Notes: generated from the sequence alone by a model not told the origin. 43,460 nucleotides of DNA from Amycolatopsis coloradensis (GCF_037997115.1 NZ_CP150484.1:2785114-2828573); one strand, 5' to 3'. Numbered from the stretch's first letter, positions 1 to 8,665 are shown. Made by a program: numbers and translations.

Positions 1-241
1 CACGATGCAGCCGCAGCGCCCGGCTCAGCGAATCGAGGACCGAGTCGGACACGTTGCGCGCCCGGCCCTGTTCCAGCCGCGTGTAGTAGTCGACGCTGAT
101 CCCGGCCAGCTGCGCCAGCTCCTCGCGCCGCAGCCCGGCGACCCGCCGCTGGTTGAACCCCGTCGGCAGGCCGAGGTCCGCCGGGTCCAGCGCCGCCCTG
201 CGTGCCTTGAGGAATTCGCCCAGTCCGGCCGTCTCGGTCAT
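1..241 (-). CDS. XRE-family HTH regulator, N-terminal part (runs off window)
   Basis: The first 80 codons of a DNA-binding regulator read leftward and leave the window, so the C-terminal domain is unseen. The protein starts MTETAGLGEFLKARR and continues with a Cro/CI-type helix-turn-helix (VAGLRREELAQLAG, then ISVDYYTRLEQGR, about residues 33-60). This combination, with the LRREELAQLAG helix, is typical of actinobacterial regulators that carry a MmyB-like ligand-binding C-terminus; that part is inferred from the family. The ATG at 239-241 is preceded by a GATACT hexamer 7 nt upstream, suggesting a leaderless message. It is transcribed divergently from the EamA exporter gene, which it may control. 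Confidence 0.85.
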   Translation of the reverse strand, partial: MTETAGLGEFLKARRAALDPADLGLPTGFNQRRVAGLRREELAQLAGISVDYYTRLEQGRARNVSDSVLDSLSRALRLHR

Positions 242-248
242 GTCGACA

Positions 249-254
249 AGTATC
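249..254 (-). promoter_or_regulatory. Probable -10 box of the XRE regulator gene
   Basis: On the minus strand GATACT lies 7 nt before the ATG at 241. This spacing places transcription start at or next to the start codon. No convincing -35 was identified. Confidence 0.4.
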
Positions 255-300
255 CCGGATCTCCTGGGGCCGGTGCCTGGTCCTGACAGACCCATGCTGG

Positions 301-350
301 TTATGGTCCTGCGCAGAACCCTCGATTTGGCTCTTCGATATGGACCATAA
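301..350. repeat. Spaced inverted repeat between XRE regulator and EamA gene
   Basis: TTATGGTCC at 301-309 and its exact reverse complement GGACCATAA at 342-350 are centred 41 bp apart, about four helical turns. The pair lies in the divergent promoter region and could be two half-sites or two operators for the adjacent XRE regulator. Function is inferred from position only. Confidence 0.35.
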
Positions 351-356
351 AGCCGC

Positions 357-362
357 CATCGT
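357..362 (+). promoter_or_regulatory. Possible -10 box of the EamA gene
   Basis: CATCGT ends 7 nt before the ATG at 370, the same spacing seen at the better leaderless promoters of this window. Only the A and final T of the actinobacterial -10 pattern match, so this is weak. Confidence 0.3.
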
Positions 363-369
363 GAGGGGC

Positions 370-1467
370 ATGGACAACGAACGAAGAGGCGTGACGATCG
401 GCGTACTGGGGGTGCTGATCGTCGGCGCGTCCGTGCCGGTGACGGGAATGCTCGACGGGTACCCGGTGATCACCGGGCAGGCGCTGCGGTACGCGCTGGC
501 GGGCGTGCTCCTGCTGGCGTGGGCGCGGCTGAGCGGGCGCCCGCTGCCGTTGCCGGGAGCGCGCGACGTGCCGTCGCTGATCGCCCTCGCGGCGACCGGG
601 ATGATCGGGTTCCAGGCCTGTCTGCTGTTCGCGCAGCGCTACGCCGAACCCGGTCTGGTCGCCGCGTTCCTCGGCGGCACGCCGCTCGTGCTCGCGCTGG
701 CGGGCCCGCTGGCCAAGGGGAAGCGGCCCTCGTGGGCGCCGGTGACCGGAGCGGTGCTCGCCGGCCTGGGGATCGCCGTGCTCTCCGGCGGCGGCGCGGC
801 GCGCTGGCAAGGGCTGGTGCTCGCGGCGCTGGCCATGGTGTGCGAAGCGCTCTTCACGCTGCTCGCCGTCGGCGTGCTCGAAAGGCTCGGCCCGTTGGCG
901 ACCGCGACCTGGGGATGTTTCGCCGCGGGGGCCGGCGGAGCGGTCGTCGGGACGATCGTCGACCCGTCCGGCGCCTGGGCGTGGCCGGTCGGGCGTGAAC
1001 TGATCGCGCTCGGCTACCTGACGGTGGTCGTCACCGCGATCGCGTTTCTTCTTTGGTACTCGGCGGTTTCGGCGCTGGGCGCGGACCGGGCCGGGGTGCT
1101 GGTCGGGCTGATGCCGGTCTCCGGCCTCGCCGTCTCGCTCCTGCTGGGCATGCAGGATTTCCGCTTCTCCCAAGTGATCGGGGTCGCGCTGGTGTCCTCA
1201 GGCGTCGTGATCGGCCTGCGCCGCCGCGAGCTCCGCGAGTCTGGCGCACTTGACGTCGAAGTGCTTGACGACGTCACCGCCGATGATCGCGACCATGACC
1301 GAGCGCAGCGGCCCGCCGAAGGTGACCTTCTGGACGAATTCGGTCCCGCCGTCGACCTCGGTCAGGTTCAGCACGAGCTCCATGGCCCCCAAGGGAATCG
1401 GCTGGCGGAAGGCGATCTCGCGGTGCTCGGTCAGGGACGTGATCGTGAACGGCTCGGCGACCCGTGA
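370..1467 (+). CDS. EamA/DMT-family transporter with antisense-derived C-terminal extension
   Basis: Integral membrane exporter of the drug/metabolite transporter superfamily; substrate unknown. The first about 285 residues form roughly ten hydrophobic helices in two EamA halves (for example GVLIVGASVPVTGML at the start, FLGGTPLVLALAGPLA in the middle, and GVLVGLMPVSGLAVSLLLG near the end). The start at 370 was preferred over an in-frame ATG at 340 because of the -10 spacing. Oddly, after the last helix and the usual basic end (GLRRRE) the frame stays open for about 85 more residues, hydrophilic and acidic, up to 1467. This tail lies entirely opposite the SRPBCC gene (1198-1653), so it looks like readthrough of an antisense frame after loss of the original stop rather than a real domain. 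Confidence 0.8.
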   Translation: MDNERRGVTIGVLGVLIVGASVPVTGMLDGYPVITGQALRYALAGVLLLAWARLSGRPLPLPGARDVPSLIALAATGMIGFQACLLFAQRYAEPGLVAAFLGGTPLVLALAGPLAKGKRPSWAPVTGAVLAGLGIAVLSGGGAARWQGLVLAALAMVCEALFTLLAVGVLERLGPLATATWGCFAAGAGGAVVGTIVDPSGAWAWPVGRELIALGYLTVVVTAIAFLLWYSAVSALGADRAGVLVGLMPVSGLAVSLLLGMQDFRFSQVIGVALVSSGVVIGLRRRELRESGALDVEVLDDVTADDRDHDRAQRPAEGDLLDEFGPAVDLGQVQHELHGPQGNRLAEGDLAVLGQGRDRERLGDP

Positions 1468-1653
1468 GTGCACGCGGCCGCGGAATCCGTCCGGTACGAG
1501 GAAACCGGTCGAGCCCACCGCGGCGGGGCCGTGCAGTTCGACGCTGGCGAGGTCGGGATCCCAGTCGGGCCACCGGGTGAGGTCGGCCAGCGGCGCCCAG
1601 AGCGCGGACGGCGGGCAGGGGAGGATTTCGCGGGAGGTTCTGGTCCAGGCCAT
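1198..1653 (-). CDS. SRPBCC-family protein (polyketide cyclase/START-like)
   Basis: Small helix-grip protein of about 151 residues, a fold that binds hydrophobic ligands. The N-terminus carries the typical pattern of a short strand followed by LWAPLADLTRWPDWDPDL, the D/W-rich segment of the SRPBCC superfamily, and the protein ends with a long amphipathic helix (KHFDVKCARLAELAA). The ATG at 1651-1653 was chosen because TATCGT lies 6 nt upstream on the minus strand. The gene is divergent from a TetR regulator 43 bp away and shares one operator with it, so it is probably that regulator's target. Its 3' half is overlapped by the extended EamA frame on the other strand. Ligand unknown. Confidence 0.8.
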   Translation of the reverse strand: MAWTRTSREILPCPPSALWAPLADLTRWPDWDPDLASVELHGPAAVGSTGFLVPDGFRGRVHSRVAEPFTITSLTEHREIAFRQPIPLGAMELVLNLTEVDGGTEFVQKVTFGGPLRSVMVAIIGGDVVKHFDVKCARLAELAAAQADHDA

Positions 1654-1659
1654 ACCCGG

Positions 1660-1690
1660 ACGATATACGGAACTGTCAGTCTCGTAAACT
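1660..1690. promoter_or_regulatory. Divergent promoter with 21-bp TetR operator
   Basis: The palindrome at 1666-1686 has the form TACG-ga-ACTG-T-CAGT-ct-CGTA: 16 of 20 arm positions are symmetric around the central T. It is flanked directly by two -10 boxes: TATCGT on the minus strand (1660-1665, 6 nt before the SRPBCC ATG; a -35-like TTTACG lies 17 nt further up at 1683-1688) and TAAACT on the plus strand (1685-1690, 6 nt before the TetR ATG). A repressor bound here would block both promoters, the normal autoregulatory layout of TetR proteins. Confidence 0.65.
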
Positions 1691-1696
1691 GGGGGC

Positions 1697-2278
1697 ATGG
1701 CGAGAGGCAGGCCGAGGGAAGAAGGAATCGACGACGCGGTCCGCGAGGCCGTGCGGGCGTTGCTGGCCGAAACCGGCTACCAGCGCTGCACGGTCGACGC
1801 GGTCGCGGCGCGGGCGGGTGTCGGCAAGGCCGCGGTGTACCGGCGGTGGCGGTCCAAGGCGGAGCTCGTGTTCGCGGCGGTGATCCATCCCGTCGAGCTC
1901 GAACCGCCGTCGGACACCGGCTCGCTGCGGGGTGACGTGACCGCGGTCCTCGAAGTGATCCAGTCCTCTTTGGACGGTGTGGAACTCCGGCAGGCGCTGC
2001 CTTCGCTGCTCGCCGACGTCCGGGCGGATCCGGCGCTGGAAACGCGGTTCGGCGAGGTGTTCCTCGGCCGCGAACGCGGCTATCTGGTCCAGATGCTCGA
2101 TCGGGCCGTCACGAGGGGGGAACTCTCGCGACGGCCCGATCCGGCCCTCGTGCACGCGATCCTGCTCGGCCCGGTGCTGACCTGGCTGCACCTGTTCGCC
2201 GAGACACCGCCTTCGGGTGGGCTGGCGGCTTCGCTCGCCTCACCGCTCCACGCGGCTGTGGTCGCTCTCGGCGCTTAG
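1697..2278 (+). CDS. TetR/AcrR-family transcriptional regulator
   Basis: One-component repressor of 193 residues. It starts [10 protein letters not shown], and the N-terminal HTH occupies about residues 15-60: [20 protein letters not shown] is the recognition segment of the TetR_N domain. The C-terminal ligand domain resembles the TetR_C_11-like type ([17 protein letters not shown]...[10 protein letters not shown]); the exact subfamily is a guess. A palindromic operator 10 bp upstream and the leaderless -10 (TAAACT) support the start. Its stop overlaps the stop of fumC on the opposite strand by 3 nt. The likely target is the divergent SRPBCC gene and itself. Confidence 0.9.
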   Translation: MARGRPREEGIDDAVREAVRALLAETGYQRCTVDAVAARAGVGKAAVYRRWRSKAELVFAAVIHPVELEPPSDTGSLRGDVTAVLEVIQSSLDGVELRQALPSLLADVRADPALETRFGEVFLGRERGYLVQMLDRAVTRGELSRRPDPALVHAILLGPVLTWLHLFAETPPSGGLAASLASPLHAAVVALGA

Positions 2279-3672
2279 CGGCCTCCGCGTGCCATGCGGA
2301 GTACGTCGAGGGCTTCGTCCAACTGGGCTTCGGTGAGCTTGCCGTTCGCGACGTGACCACGTTCGATCACGACCTCGCGGATCGTCTTCAACTCCTTGAG
2401 CGCCTGCTTCGCGATGGCGGCGGCCTCTTCGTAGCCGATGTATTTGTTGAGCGGCGTCACGATCGACGGCGAGCCCTCGGCGTACTCGCGCGCGCGGCCG
2501 GCGTTCACCGTCACACCCGCGAACACCTTGTCCGCCAGCAGTCGCGAGACGGCCGCGAGCAGCCGCGCCGATTCGAGCACGTTGCGCGCGATCACCGGCA
2601 GGTTCACGTTGAGCTGGAAGTTGCCCGCCGCGCCCGCGAAGGCCACCGCCGCGTCGTTGCCGATCACCTGGGCGACCACCTGGAGCGTCGCCTCCGGGAT
2701 CACCGGGTTCACCTTGCCCGGCATGATCGACGAACCCGGCTGGAGATCCGGCAGCGCGAGTTCGGCGAGCCCGGTGCGCGGGCCGGAACCCAGCCAGCGC
2801 AGGTCGTTCGCGATCTTGTTCAGCGACACCGCGACCGTGCGCAGATGCCCGGACGTCTCGACGACGCTGTCCTGCGTCGCCTGCGCCTCGAAGTGGTCAC
2901 GTGCCTCGGTCAGCGGAAGTCCGGTCACCGAAGCCAGTTCCTGCGAGACCGCCGCGCCGAAGCCCTCCGGGGCGTTCAGCCCGGAGCCGACCGCGGTCCC
3001 GCCGATCGGCAGTTCACCGAGCCGCGGCAGGCCCGACTTCAGCCGCTCGACCCCGAACCGGACCTGCGACGCCCACGCGCCCGCCTCCTGGCCGAAGGTG
3101 ATCGGCACGGCGTCCATCAGGTGTGTGCGGCCGGACTTCACGATGTCCGCCCATTCACCCGCGCGCGTCTCGATGGCGGCGGCCAGGTACTCCAGCGCCG
3201 GGATCACGTCGGACAGGACGGCCTCCGTCGCGGCGACGTGGATCGTCGTCGGGAAGGTGTCGTTGGAGGACTGCGAGGCGTTGACGTGGTCGTTCGGGTG
3301 CACGTCGCGGCCCAGCGCCTTCGACGCGAGCGTGGCGATGACCTCGTTGGCGTTCATGTTCGACGAGGTCCCGGAGCCGGTCTGGAACACGTCGATCGGG
3401 AAGTGCGCGTCGTGCTTGCCCTCGGCGACCTCGTCCGCGGCCTTCGCGATGGCCTCGGCGACCTCGGCGTCCAGCACGCCGAGCCGCGCGTTGACGCGCG
3501 CCGCGGCGGCCTTCAGCAGGCCGAGCGCGCGGATCTGGGCGCGCTCCAGGCCCCGGCCGGAGATCGGGAAGTTCTCGACGGCGCGCTGCGTCTGCGCGCG
3601 GTAGAGGGCGTCGACGGGGACGCGCACCTCGCCCATGGTGTCGTGTTCGATCCGGTATTCCTGTTCAGCCAT
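2275..3672 (-). CDS. fumC: Class II fumarate hydratase
   Basis: Converts fumarate and water to L-malate in the TCA cycle; homotetramer of the fumarase/aspartase superfamily, with no iron-sulfur cluster. The 465-residue length is normal for FumC. Diagnostic segments are present: [16 protein letters not shown] (about 97-112), the S-x-N-D motif in [12 protein letters not shown] (about 130), the histidine-bearing [11 protein letters not shown] (about 180), and the superfamily signature [11 protein letters not shown] near residue 315. GAGACT lies 6 nt before the ATG on the minus strand and may be the -10 of a leaderless transcript. The position next to glpX matches the mycobacterial arrangement. 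The C-terminal stop overlaps the convergent TetR gene. Confidence 0.97.
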   Translation of the reverse strand: MAEQEYRIEHDTMGEVRVPVDALYRAQTQRAVENFPISGRGLERAQIRALGLLKAAAARVNARLGVLDAEVAEAIAKAADEVAEGKHDAHFPIDVFQTGSGTSSNMNANEVIATLASKALGRDVHPNDHVNASQSSNDTFPTTIHVAATEAVLSDVIPALEYLAAAIETRAGEWADIVKSGRTHLMDAVPITFGQEAGAWASQVRFGVERLKSGLPRLGELPIGGTAVGSGLNAPEGFGAAVSQELASVTGLPLTEARDHFEAQATQDSVVETSGHLRTVAVSLNKIANDLRWLGSGPRTGLAELALPDLQPGSSIMPGKVNPVIPEATLQVVAQVIGNDAAVAFAGAAGNFQLNVNLPVIARNVLESARLLAAVSRLLADKVFAGVTVNAGRAREYAEGSPSIVTPLNKYIGYEEAAAIAKQALKELKTIREVVIERGHVANGKLTEAQLDEALDVLRMARGGR

Positions 3673-3785
3673 ACCTCAAGTCTCGCGCAGCGCCTCTCGG
3701 CGCGCTCCGTGTCTTTCGGCACGCGAGGGCTAGGATCGATTGTGTTCTCGATCACGCCGCCCACCACCGGCCGGGAGAGTGCCGA

Positions 3786-4775
3786 ATGAGCGAGTCCGCT
3801 GGGGAAACGTCGTACGACCTCGTCATCATCGGGGCAGGTCCGACAGGGCTTTTCGCCGCCTACTACGCGGGATTCCGCGGCCTTTCGATGGCCGTCGTGG
3901 ATTCACTGCCGGAAGCGGGCGGCCAGGTCACCGCGATGTACCCCGAAAAGATGATCTACGACGTCGGCGGGTTCGCCGAGGTCCGTGGCCGCGACCTGGT
4001 GCGGGGCCTGCTCGACCAGGCGGCGCCGTTCAAGCCCGCGTATCTGCTCGGACGCAAGGCCGAGAAACTCGAAAGCGTCGAAGGCGGCGTCACCATCACC
4101 CTCGACGGCGGGCAGGTCCTGTGCGCCGGCGCGGTGCTGATCACCGCCGGGATCGGCGAGTTCACCCCGCGGCCGCTGCCCGCGGGCGACGGCTGGCTCG
4201 GCCGCGGCATGGTCCATTTCGTGCCCTCGTTGAAGGCACACGAAGGGCAGCACGTGGTGGTCGTCGGCGGCGGGGACTCGGCGTTCGACTGGGTGCTCGC
4301 GCTGCACCCGGTCGCCGCGAGCGTCACCCTCGTGCACCGGCGCGCGAAGTTCCGTGCGGCCGAGTCGATCGTGCGGCAGGCGCGGGAACTCGGCGTGCGG
4401 ATCGTCACCGACGCCGAGGTCACCCGGTTCCTCGACCGTGACGGCACACTGGCCGAGGTCGAGATCCAGGTCAAGGGCGCCGAACCCGAGATCCTGCGCG
4501 CCGACACGGTCGTCGCCGCGCTCGGTTTCACCGCGGATCTCGGGCCGATCGAGAGCTGGGGGCTCCAGATCGACCATCGCGCGATCGCCGTCGACTCGAC
4601 CATGGCGACCCCGCGGGAGCGGGTCTACGCGGCGGGCGACGTCGCGGCGTATCCGGGGAAGGTGAAGCTGATCGCGACCGGGTTCGGGGAAGCGGCGACG
4701 GCGGTGAACAACATCGCGGTCATGCTGGACCCGGACGCGCATCTGTTCCCGGGGCACTCGAGCAACGCCGAGTAG
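3786..4775 (+). CDS. Ferredoxin/flavodoxin-NADP+ reductase, thioredoxin-reductase-like (type 2 FNR)
   Basis: FAD-dependent oxidoreductase of 329 residues. The FAD-binding GxGxxG is near the N-terminus (VIIGAGPTGLFAAYYAG, about residues 11-27), the NADPH site is VVVVGGGDSAFDWVL (about 157-171), and the second FAD motif is RVYAAGDVAAYPGKVKLIATGFGE split around residue 280. There is no CxxC redox disulfide, which separates it from thioredoxin reductase and fits the YumC-type ferredoxin-NADP+ reductases. The E-AGGQVTAMYPEK loop after the first motif is typical of this group. TAGGAT at 3730-3735 is a plausible -10, and GGGAG precedes the ATG. The partner ferredoxin is not in the window. Confidence 0.9.
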   Translation: MSESAGETSYDLVIIGAGPTGLFAAYYAGFRGLSMAVVDSLPEAGGQVTAMYPEKMIYDVGGFAEVRGRDLVRGLLDQAAPFKPAYLLGRKAEKLESVEGGVTITLDGGQVLCAGAVLITAGIGEFTPRPLPAGDGWLGRGMVHFVPSLKAHEGQHVVVVGGGDSAFDWVLALHPVAASVTLVHRRAKFRAAESIVRQARELGVRIVTDAEVTRFLDRDGTLAEVEIQVKGAEPEILRADTVVAALGFTADLGPIESWGLQIDHRAIAVDSTMATPRERVYAAGDVAAYPGKVKLIATGFGEAATAVNNIAVMLDPDAHLFPGHSSNAE

Positions 4776-4777
4776 CG

Positions 4778-4836
4778 CGTGCGATGAAGGGGCCTTTCAT
4801 CGCGAAATTTGCTATGAAAGGCCCCTTCATCGCACG
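4778..4836. terminator. Perfect 23-bp hairpin between convergent genes
   Basis: Arms 4778-4800 and 4814-4836 are exact reverse complements around a 13-nt loop; the core is ATGAAGGGGCCTTTCAT. It sits directly between the stops of the FNR gene (+) and the protease gene (-), so it probably acts as a bidirectional terminator. It belongs to the TGAAGG-type palindromes that recur in this window. Confidence 0.65.
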
Positions 4837-5607
4837 TCAGGCGGGCGTCGGCGGCGTGATCTTCTCCGCGATCCACTGCGCGTACGCCACCACCGAGGTC
4901 GCGATCGACGGCGAGGTCGCGCACACCGGATCCGCGTTGCCCGGGCGGCTGATCGTGCCCAGCAGCACCCACTTCTCGTCGACCTTGGCGATCTCCGGCC
5001 CACCGGAATCGCCGTAGCACGAACCCGTGTTCCCGCCGGGGTTGTCGGTGCACAACTCGACCGCGCCGTCGAACTTCGCGGTGCACCGCGTGCCTTCGAC
5101 GATCTTCGTGTCCAGTTGCCGCAGCTTCGCCGGACCCTTGCCGCAGCCCGAAGTCGGGCACGTCTGGCCCCAGCCGAGCAGCCGCGTCGGCGTTCCGGGA
5201 GCCACGACGGCCCCGATCGTGATCGGCGCCGCCTTCACCGGTGCGGCCAGCCGCACCAGGGCGAGATCACCGCCCGCGTGCTCGGGTTCGGGGTTGTAGG
5301 ACGGGTTCACGACGATCTCGGCGAGCTTCGCGATTTCGCCGCCCTGGGTGTTGTCGGTGCTGCCGATCCGCGCGCTCAGGTTCGCCGGGTTCTTGCCCTC
5401 GACACAGTGCCCTGCCGTCACCAGCCAGTCCGCCGCGATCAGCGTCCCGGCGCAGAAAGCCTTACCGGAGGCCGAATGCAGGGACGCGATGAACGGATAC
5501 GGCTCGTCGGCCTCTCTGCCGCCGACGAGGTCGCCCGCGCCCGTGGCCTGCCCGGCAGGCGTGAGGAGCATCGCCGCGAGCAGGACCACGAGCACGCGCT
5601 TCAGCAC
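4837..5607 (-). CDS. Secreted trypsin-like serine protease (S1 family)
   Basis: 256-residue chymotrypsin-fold protease. A Sec signal peptide covers about residues 1-24 (KRVLVVLLAAMLL core, then a short GAGD region before the mature VGG start). The catalytic triad is visible: His in LVTAGHC (about 66), Asp in GGDLALVRL (about 113), and Ser in CYGDSGGP (about 204). Pairs of cysteines flank His and Ser as expected for disulfides. The start is a GTG at 5605-5607; the Shine-Dalgarno AGGAG overlaps the glpX stop codon 9 nt upstream, so it is probably co-translated with glpX. Substrate unknown; the link to glpX appears to be positional only. Confidence 0.93.
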   Translation of the reverse strand: MLKRVLVVLLAAMLLTPAGQATGAGDLVGGREADEPYPFIASLHSASGKAFCAGTLIAADWLVTAGHCVEGKNPANLSARIGSTDNTQGGEIAKLAEIVVNPSYNPEPEHAGGDLALVRLAAPVKAAPITIGAVVAPGTPTRLLGWGQTCPTSGCGKGPAKLRQLDTKIVEGTRCTAKFDGAVELCTDNPGGNTGSCYGDSGGPEIAKVDEKWVLLGTISRPGNADPVCATSPSIATSVVAYAQWIAEKITPPTPA

Positions 5608-5616
5608 GGTTTCTCC

Positions 5617-6687
5617 TTAGGGGAGAGGGGGAACTACGTCGTCTTCCAGCGAATCGTCGAGGTGGCCGTCGAAGTTGACGGACGAGTACGAGCGGAGCTT
5701 GGTCAGCCGGTGGTAGCCGTCGATCATCCGGACCGTGCCGGACTTCGAGCGCATCACGATCGACTGGGTCGTCGCGCCGCCCGCGCGGTAGTGCACGCCG
5801 CGCAGCAGGTCGCCGTCGGTGACACCGGTGGCGCAGAAGAACACGTTGTCACCGCGGACGAGGTCGTCGTTGCCGAGCACGCGGTCGAGGTCGTGGCCCG
5901 CGGCCAGCGCCTTCTCGCGCTCCGCGTCGTCCTTGGGCCAAAGGCGGCCCTGCAGTTCGCCGCCGAGACACTTCATCGCGCAGGCCGCGATGATGCCTTC
6001 GGGGGTGCCGCCGATGCCGAGCAGCATGTCGACGCCGGTGCTCGGCCGGGCCGCGGCGATCGCGCCCGCGACGTCACCGTCGGAGATGAAGCGGATCCGG
6101 GCGCCCGCCTCGCGGACCTCCTTGATCAGCTTCTCGTGCCGCGGCCGGTCGAGGATGCACACGGTGACGTCGGAGACGCTGGAGTTCTTGGCCTTCGCGA
6201 CCCGGCGGATGTTCTCCGCGATCGGGGCGGCCAGGTCGACCTTGCCGGCGGCGTCCGGGCCGACGGCGAGCTTCTCCATGTAGAACACCGCGGACGGGTC
6301 GAACATCGCGCCGCGTTCGGCGACCGCGAGCACGGCGAGCGCGTTCGGCATGCCCTTGGCCATCAGGGTCGTCCCGTCGACCGGATCGACCGCGACGTCG
6401 CAGTCCGGCCCGTCGCCGTTGCCGACCTCTTCCCCGTTGAACAGCATCGGGGCTTCGTCCTTCTCGCCCTCGCCGATGACGACGACACCGCGCATCGACA
6501 CGGTCGAGACCAGTTGGCGCATCGCGTCCACCGCGGCACCGTCCCCGCCGATCTTGTCCCCGCGTCCGACCCAGCGGCCCGCGGCCATCGCGGCGGCTTC
6601 GGTCACGCGGACCAATTCCATCGCGAGGTTGCGATCAGGGGCTTCAGGGCGTCGAGAAGAGCTGGCGGACGAGGTGGGGGTGGGCAT
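5617..6687 (-). CDS. glpX: Class II fructose-1,6-bisphosphatase
   Basis: Dephosphorylates fructose-1,6-bisphosphate in gluconeogenesis; metal-dependent. At 356 residues it is close to M. tuberculosis GlpX and starts with the same kind of variable Ser/Thr-rich leader before [18 protein letters not shown]. Metal and substrate motifs are present: [11 protein letters not shown] (about 73-83), DPVDGTTL (about 101-108), and the conserved GIGGTPEGI (about 204-212). It is the upstream gene of a two-gene unit with the S1 protease. Its neighbourhood to fumC and xseBA is shared with mycobacteria. Confidence 0.96.
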   Translation of the reverse strand: MPTPTSSASSSRRPEAPDRNLAMELVRVTEAAAMAAGRWVGRGDKIGGDGAAVDAMRQLVSTVSMRGVVVIGEGEKDEAPMLFNGEEVGNGDGPDCDVAVDPVDGTTLMAKGMPNALAVLAVAERGAMFDPSAVFYMEKLAVGPDAAGKVDLAAPIAENIRRVAKAKNSSVSDVTVCILDRPRHEKLIKEVREAGARIRFISDGDVAGAIAAARPSTGVDMLLGIGGTPEGIIAACAMKCLGGELQGRLWPKDDAEREKALAAGHDLDRVLGNDDLVRGDNVFFCATGVTDGDLLRGVHYRAGGATTQSIVMRSKSGTVRMIDGYHRLTKLRSYSSVNFDGHLDDSLEDDVVPPLP

Positions 6688-6771
6688 GCGGCCTCCCGGG
6701 TCAGGAACTCGGCGGGGTCCCAGTCTCTCAGATACCCACGATGGTTCGGTGGCGCAGGAGCATGGTGAACG

Positions 6772-7005
6772 TCACTGACCGTCGCCGGTCTCGTCTTCCA
6801 CGGAGGACAACGCTGCCTCGATCCGCTCCCGAGCGCCTTCGAGATGGTGCTCGCAGACCTTCGCCAGCTGCTCGCCCTTCTCCCACAGAGCGAGCGACTG
6901 TTCCAGGGACAGCCCGCCGGCTTCGAGCTCGCGGACGACCTCCACCAGCCTGTCGCGGGCCTGCTCGTAGCCGAGTTCGGCGGTCTCGCCACCGGGTTTG
7001 CTCAC
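6772..7005 (-). CDS. xseB: Exodeoxyribonuclease VII small subunit
   Basis: Small coiled subunit of exonuclease VII, the nuclease that degrades single-stranded DNA from both ends; several XseB chains bind each XseA. The 77-residue helical protein has the family core [35 protein letters not shown], here quoted in parts: [12 protein letters not shown] and [15 protein letters not shown]. The GTG at 7003-7005 was chosen because it follows AGAAGGA by a normal distance and overlaps the upstream gene's TGA as GTGA. An in-frame upstream ATG would add only a non-conserved, basic leader lying inside the preceding gene. Confidence 0.95.
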   Translation of the reverse strand: MSKPGGETAELGYEQARDRLVEVVRELEAGGLSLEQSLALWEKGEQLAKVCEHHLEGARERIEAALSSVEDETGDGQ

Positions 7006-7403
7006 GCTGTGCTTCCTTCTACCGGACGTCGGTGCTTGCCGATACCCGCGCACACTACCGCGCCGGCCATGGCGTTGTCGTAACCCACGAAGGCGAGGGC
7101 GAACTCCTGGCCGTCACTCTCCGCGATCGCCGCGACCAGGTTCTCCTGGGCCCGCGCCACCCGTTTGCGGTGCACGGTGCCGTCCGCGAACCACCATCGG
7201 GTGCCGACATGCTCGGCCGTCGCTTCGGAGAGTTTGCGCAGCTGGGCGTCGAGACCTCGCTTCGTGGCGAACTCGCAGCCCGCGAGCAGCACGGTCCAGC
7301 ACTCGGCGGCCGCGCGGTCGGTCAGCATTGCGTTGCGCAGCACATCGGGGGCATCGGCCCGTCTCGCGGCGTCGATGGTCAAAGGCAGGAAACTCGCCGT
7401 CAA
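7002..7403 (-). CDS. Unknown 133-residue protein between xseA and xseB
   Basis: Not recognised. It is held in the operon by two 4-nt overlaps: its TTG start (7401-7403) overlaps the xseA stop as TTGA, with GGAGG 8 nt upstream, and its TGA overlaps the xseB GTG. The product is soluble and mixed helix/strand, with [19 protein letters not shown] (two cysteines) in the middle, a Trp-rich stretch [13 protein letters not shown], and a glycine/alanine-rich end ([16 protein letters not shown]). It lacks signal peptide or membrane segments. The position suggests a role tied to exonuclease VII, but nothing in the sequence states one. Confidence 0.7.
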   Translation of the reverse strand: MTASFLPLTIDAARRADAPDVLRNAMLTDRAAAECWTVLLAGCEFATKRGLDAQLRKLSEATAEHVGTRWWFADGTVHRKRVARAQENLVAAIAESDGQEFALAFVGYDNAMAGAVVCAGIGKHRRPVEGSTA

Positions 7404-8665
7404 CGCCCCTCCTCCGGCTCCCCTGAGACGACGGCGCCGAGCGCGCCGTCGACCACGCGGACGCGCAGTTTCGCGCCGTCCACGACCTCGGAGACGGACC
7501 GGAGTACCTGGAGGTTGCCTTCGGAATCGGTGTACTGCACCACGGCGTAGCCGCGTTCGAGGGTCGCCGCCGGGCCGAGCGCGGTCAGCCGCGCGCGGGA
7601 GCTGGCGATCTCGGCCTGGTCCTTCGCGAGCAGGGTGAGCATCGCGCGGCGACCGCGTTCGCGGTGGATCTCGACGTCGTCCGAGCGCCGCTGGATCGGG
7701 CCGAGCGGGTCGGCGAGCACGGGACGGCTGCGGATCTGGTTCAGCAGCCTGACCTGCGTGTCCACCCACCCGTGCAGGGCGCGGCGGCCGCGGTCGCGCA
7801 TCTGACGGACGCGCTGGGTCTCCTCGCGCACGTCGGGCACGATCCGTTTGCTGGCGTCGGTCGGCGTCGAACAGCGGAGGTCGGCGACGTGGTCGAGCAG
7901 CGGGGTGTCGGGCTCGTGCCCGATGGCGCTGACCACCGGGGTCCCGGCCGCGGACACGGCGCGGCACAGCGCTTCGTCGGAGAACGGCAGCAGGTCTTCC
8001 ACGCTGCCGCCGCCGCGCGCGATCACGATGACGTCGACGTCCGGGTCACGGTCCAGTTTGGACAGTGCCTGGAGAATCTGCGGGACGGCGAGTGAGCCCT
8101 GCACGGCGGTGTTGATCACCTTGAACGCGACATGCGGCCAGCGGGCCTGCGCGTTCACCAGCACGTCGCGTTCGGCGGCGGACGCGCGGCCGGTGATCAG
8201 CCCGATCCCCTTGGGCAGGAACGGGATCTTGCGTTTGCGCTCGGGCGCGAACAGGCCCTCGGCGGCCAGCAGCCGCCGCAGCCGCTCGATCCGCGCGAGC
8301 AGCTCGCCGATGCCGACCGCGCGGATCTCGTTGGCGCGCAGGCTCAGCGACCCGCGGTTCATGAAGAACGTCGGCTTCGCGTGCACCACGACGCTCGCGC
8401 CCTCGCGCAGCGGAGGTTCGATCGTGCGCAGCAGGCCCATCGGGCAGGTCACCGACATCGAGACGTCGGCGGACGGGTCGCGCAGCGTCAGGAACGCGGT
8501 GTTGGTGCCTTGGCGGGCCGAGATCTGCGTGACCTGACCTTCGACCCAGACCGCGCCGAGCCGGTTGATCCACTCGCCGACCTTGCGGGCGACCGTGCGG
8601 ACCGGCCACGGGTTTTCGGCGGTGGTGGACGGACCCGCCGCCGCGGAGGTGGGTTCGGCGCTCAC
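7400..8665 (-). CDS. xseA: Exodeoxyribonuclease VII large subunit
   Basis: Catalytic subunit of exonuclease VII; degrades single-stranded DNA. The 421-residue protein has the N-terminal OB fold (WPVRTVARKV...VWVEGQVTQIS, about 20-110), the catalytic core with GIGLITGRASAAERDVL (about 148), VIVIARGGGSVEDLLPF and AIGHEPDTPLLD (about 200-245), and a long basic helical region toward the C-terminus. The GTG at 8663-8665 is preferred: it overlaps the upstream TGA as GTGA, whereas the longer open frame upstream is Arg-rich shadow of the preceding gene. It is translationally coupled on both sides. Confidence 0.96.
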   Translation of the reverse strand: MSAEPTSAAAGPSTTAENPWPVRTVARKVGEWINRLGAVWVEGQVTQISARQGTNTAFLTLRDPSADVSMSVTCPMGLLRTIEPPLREGASVVVHAKPTFFMNRGSLSLRANEIRAVGIGELLARIERLRRLLAAEGLFAPERKRKIPFLPKGIGLITGRASAAERDVLVNAQARWPHVAFKVINTAVQGSLAVPQILQALSKLDRDPDVDVIVIARGGGSVEDLLPFSDEALCRAVSAAGTPVVSAIGHEPDTPLLDHVADLRCSTPTDASKRIVPDVREETQRVRQMRDRGRRALHGWVDTQVRLLNQIRSRPVLADPLGPIQRRSDDVEIHRERGRRAMLTLLAKDQAEIASSRARLTALGPAATLERGYAVVQYTDSEGNLQVLRSVSEVVDGAKLRVRVVDGALGAVVSGEPEEGR

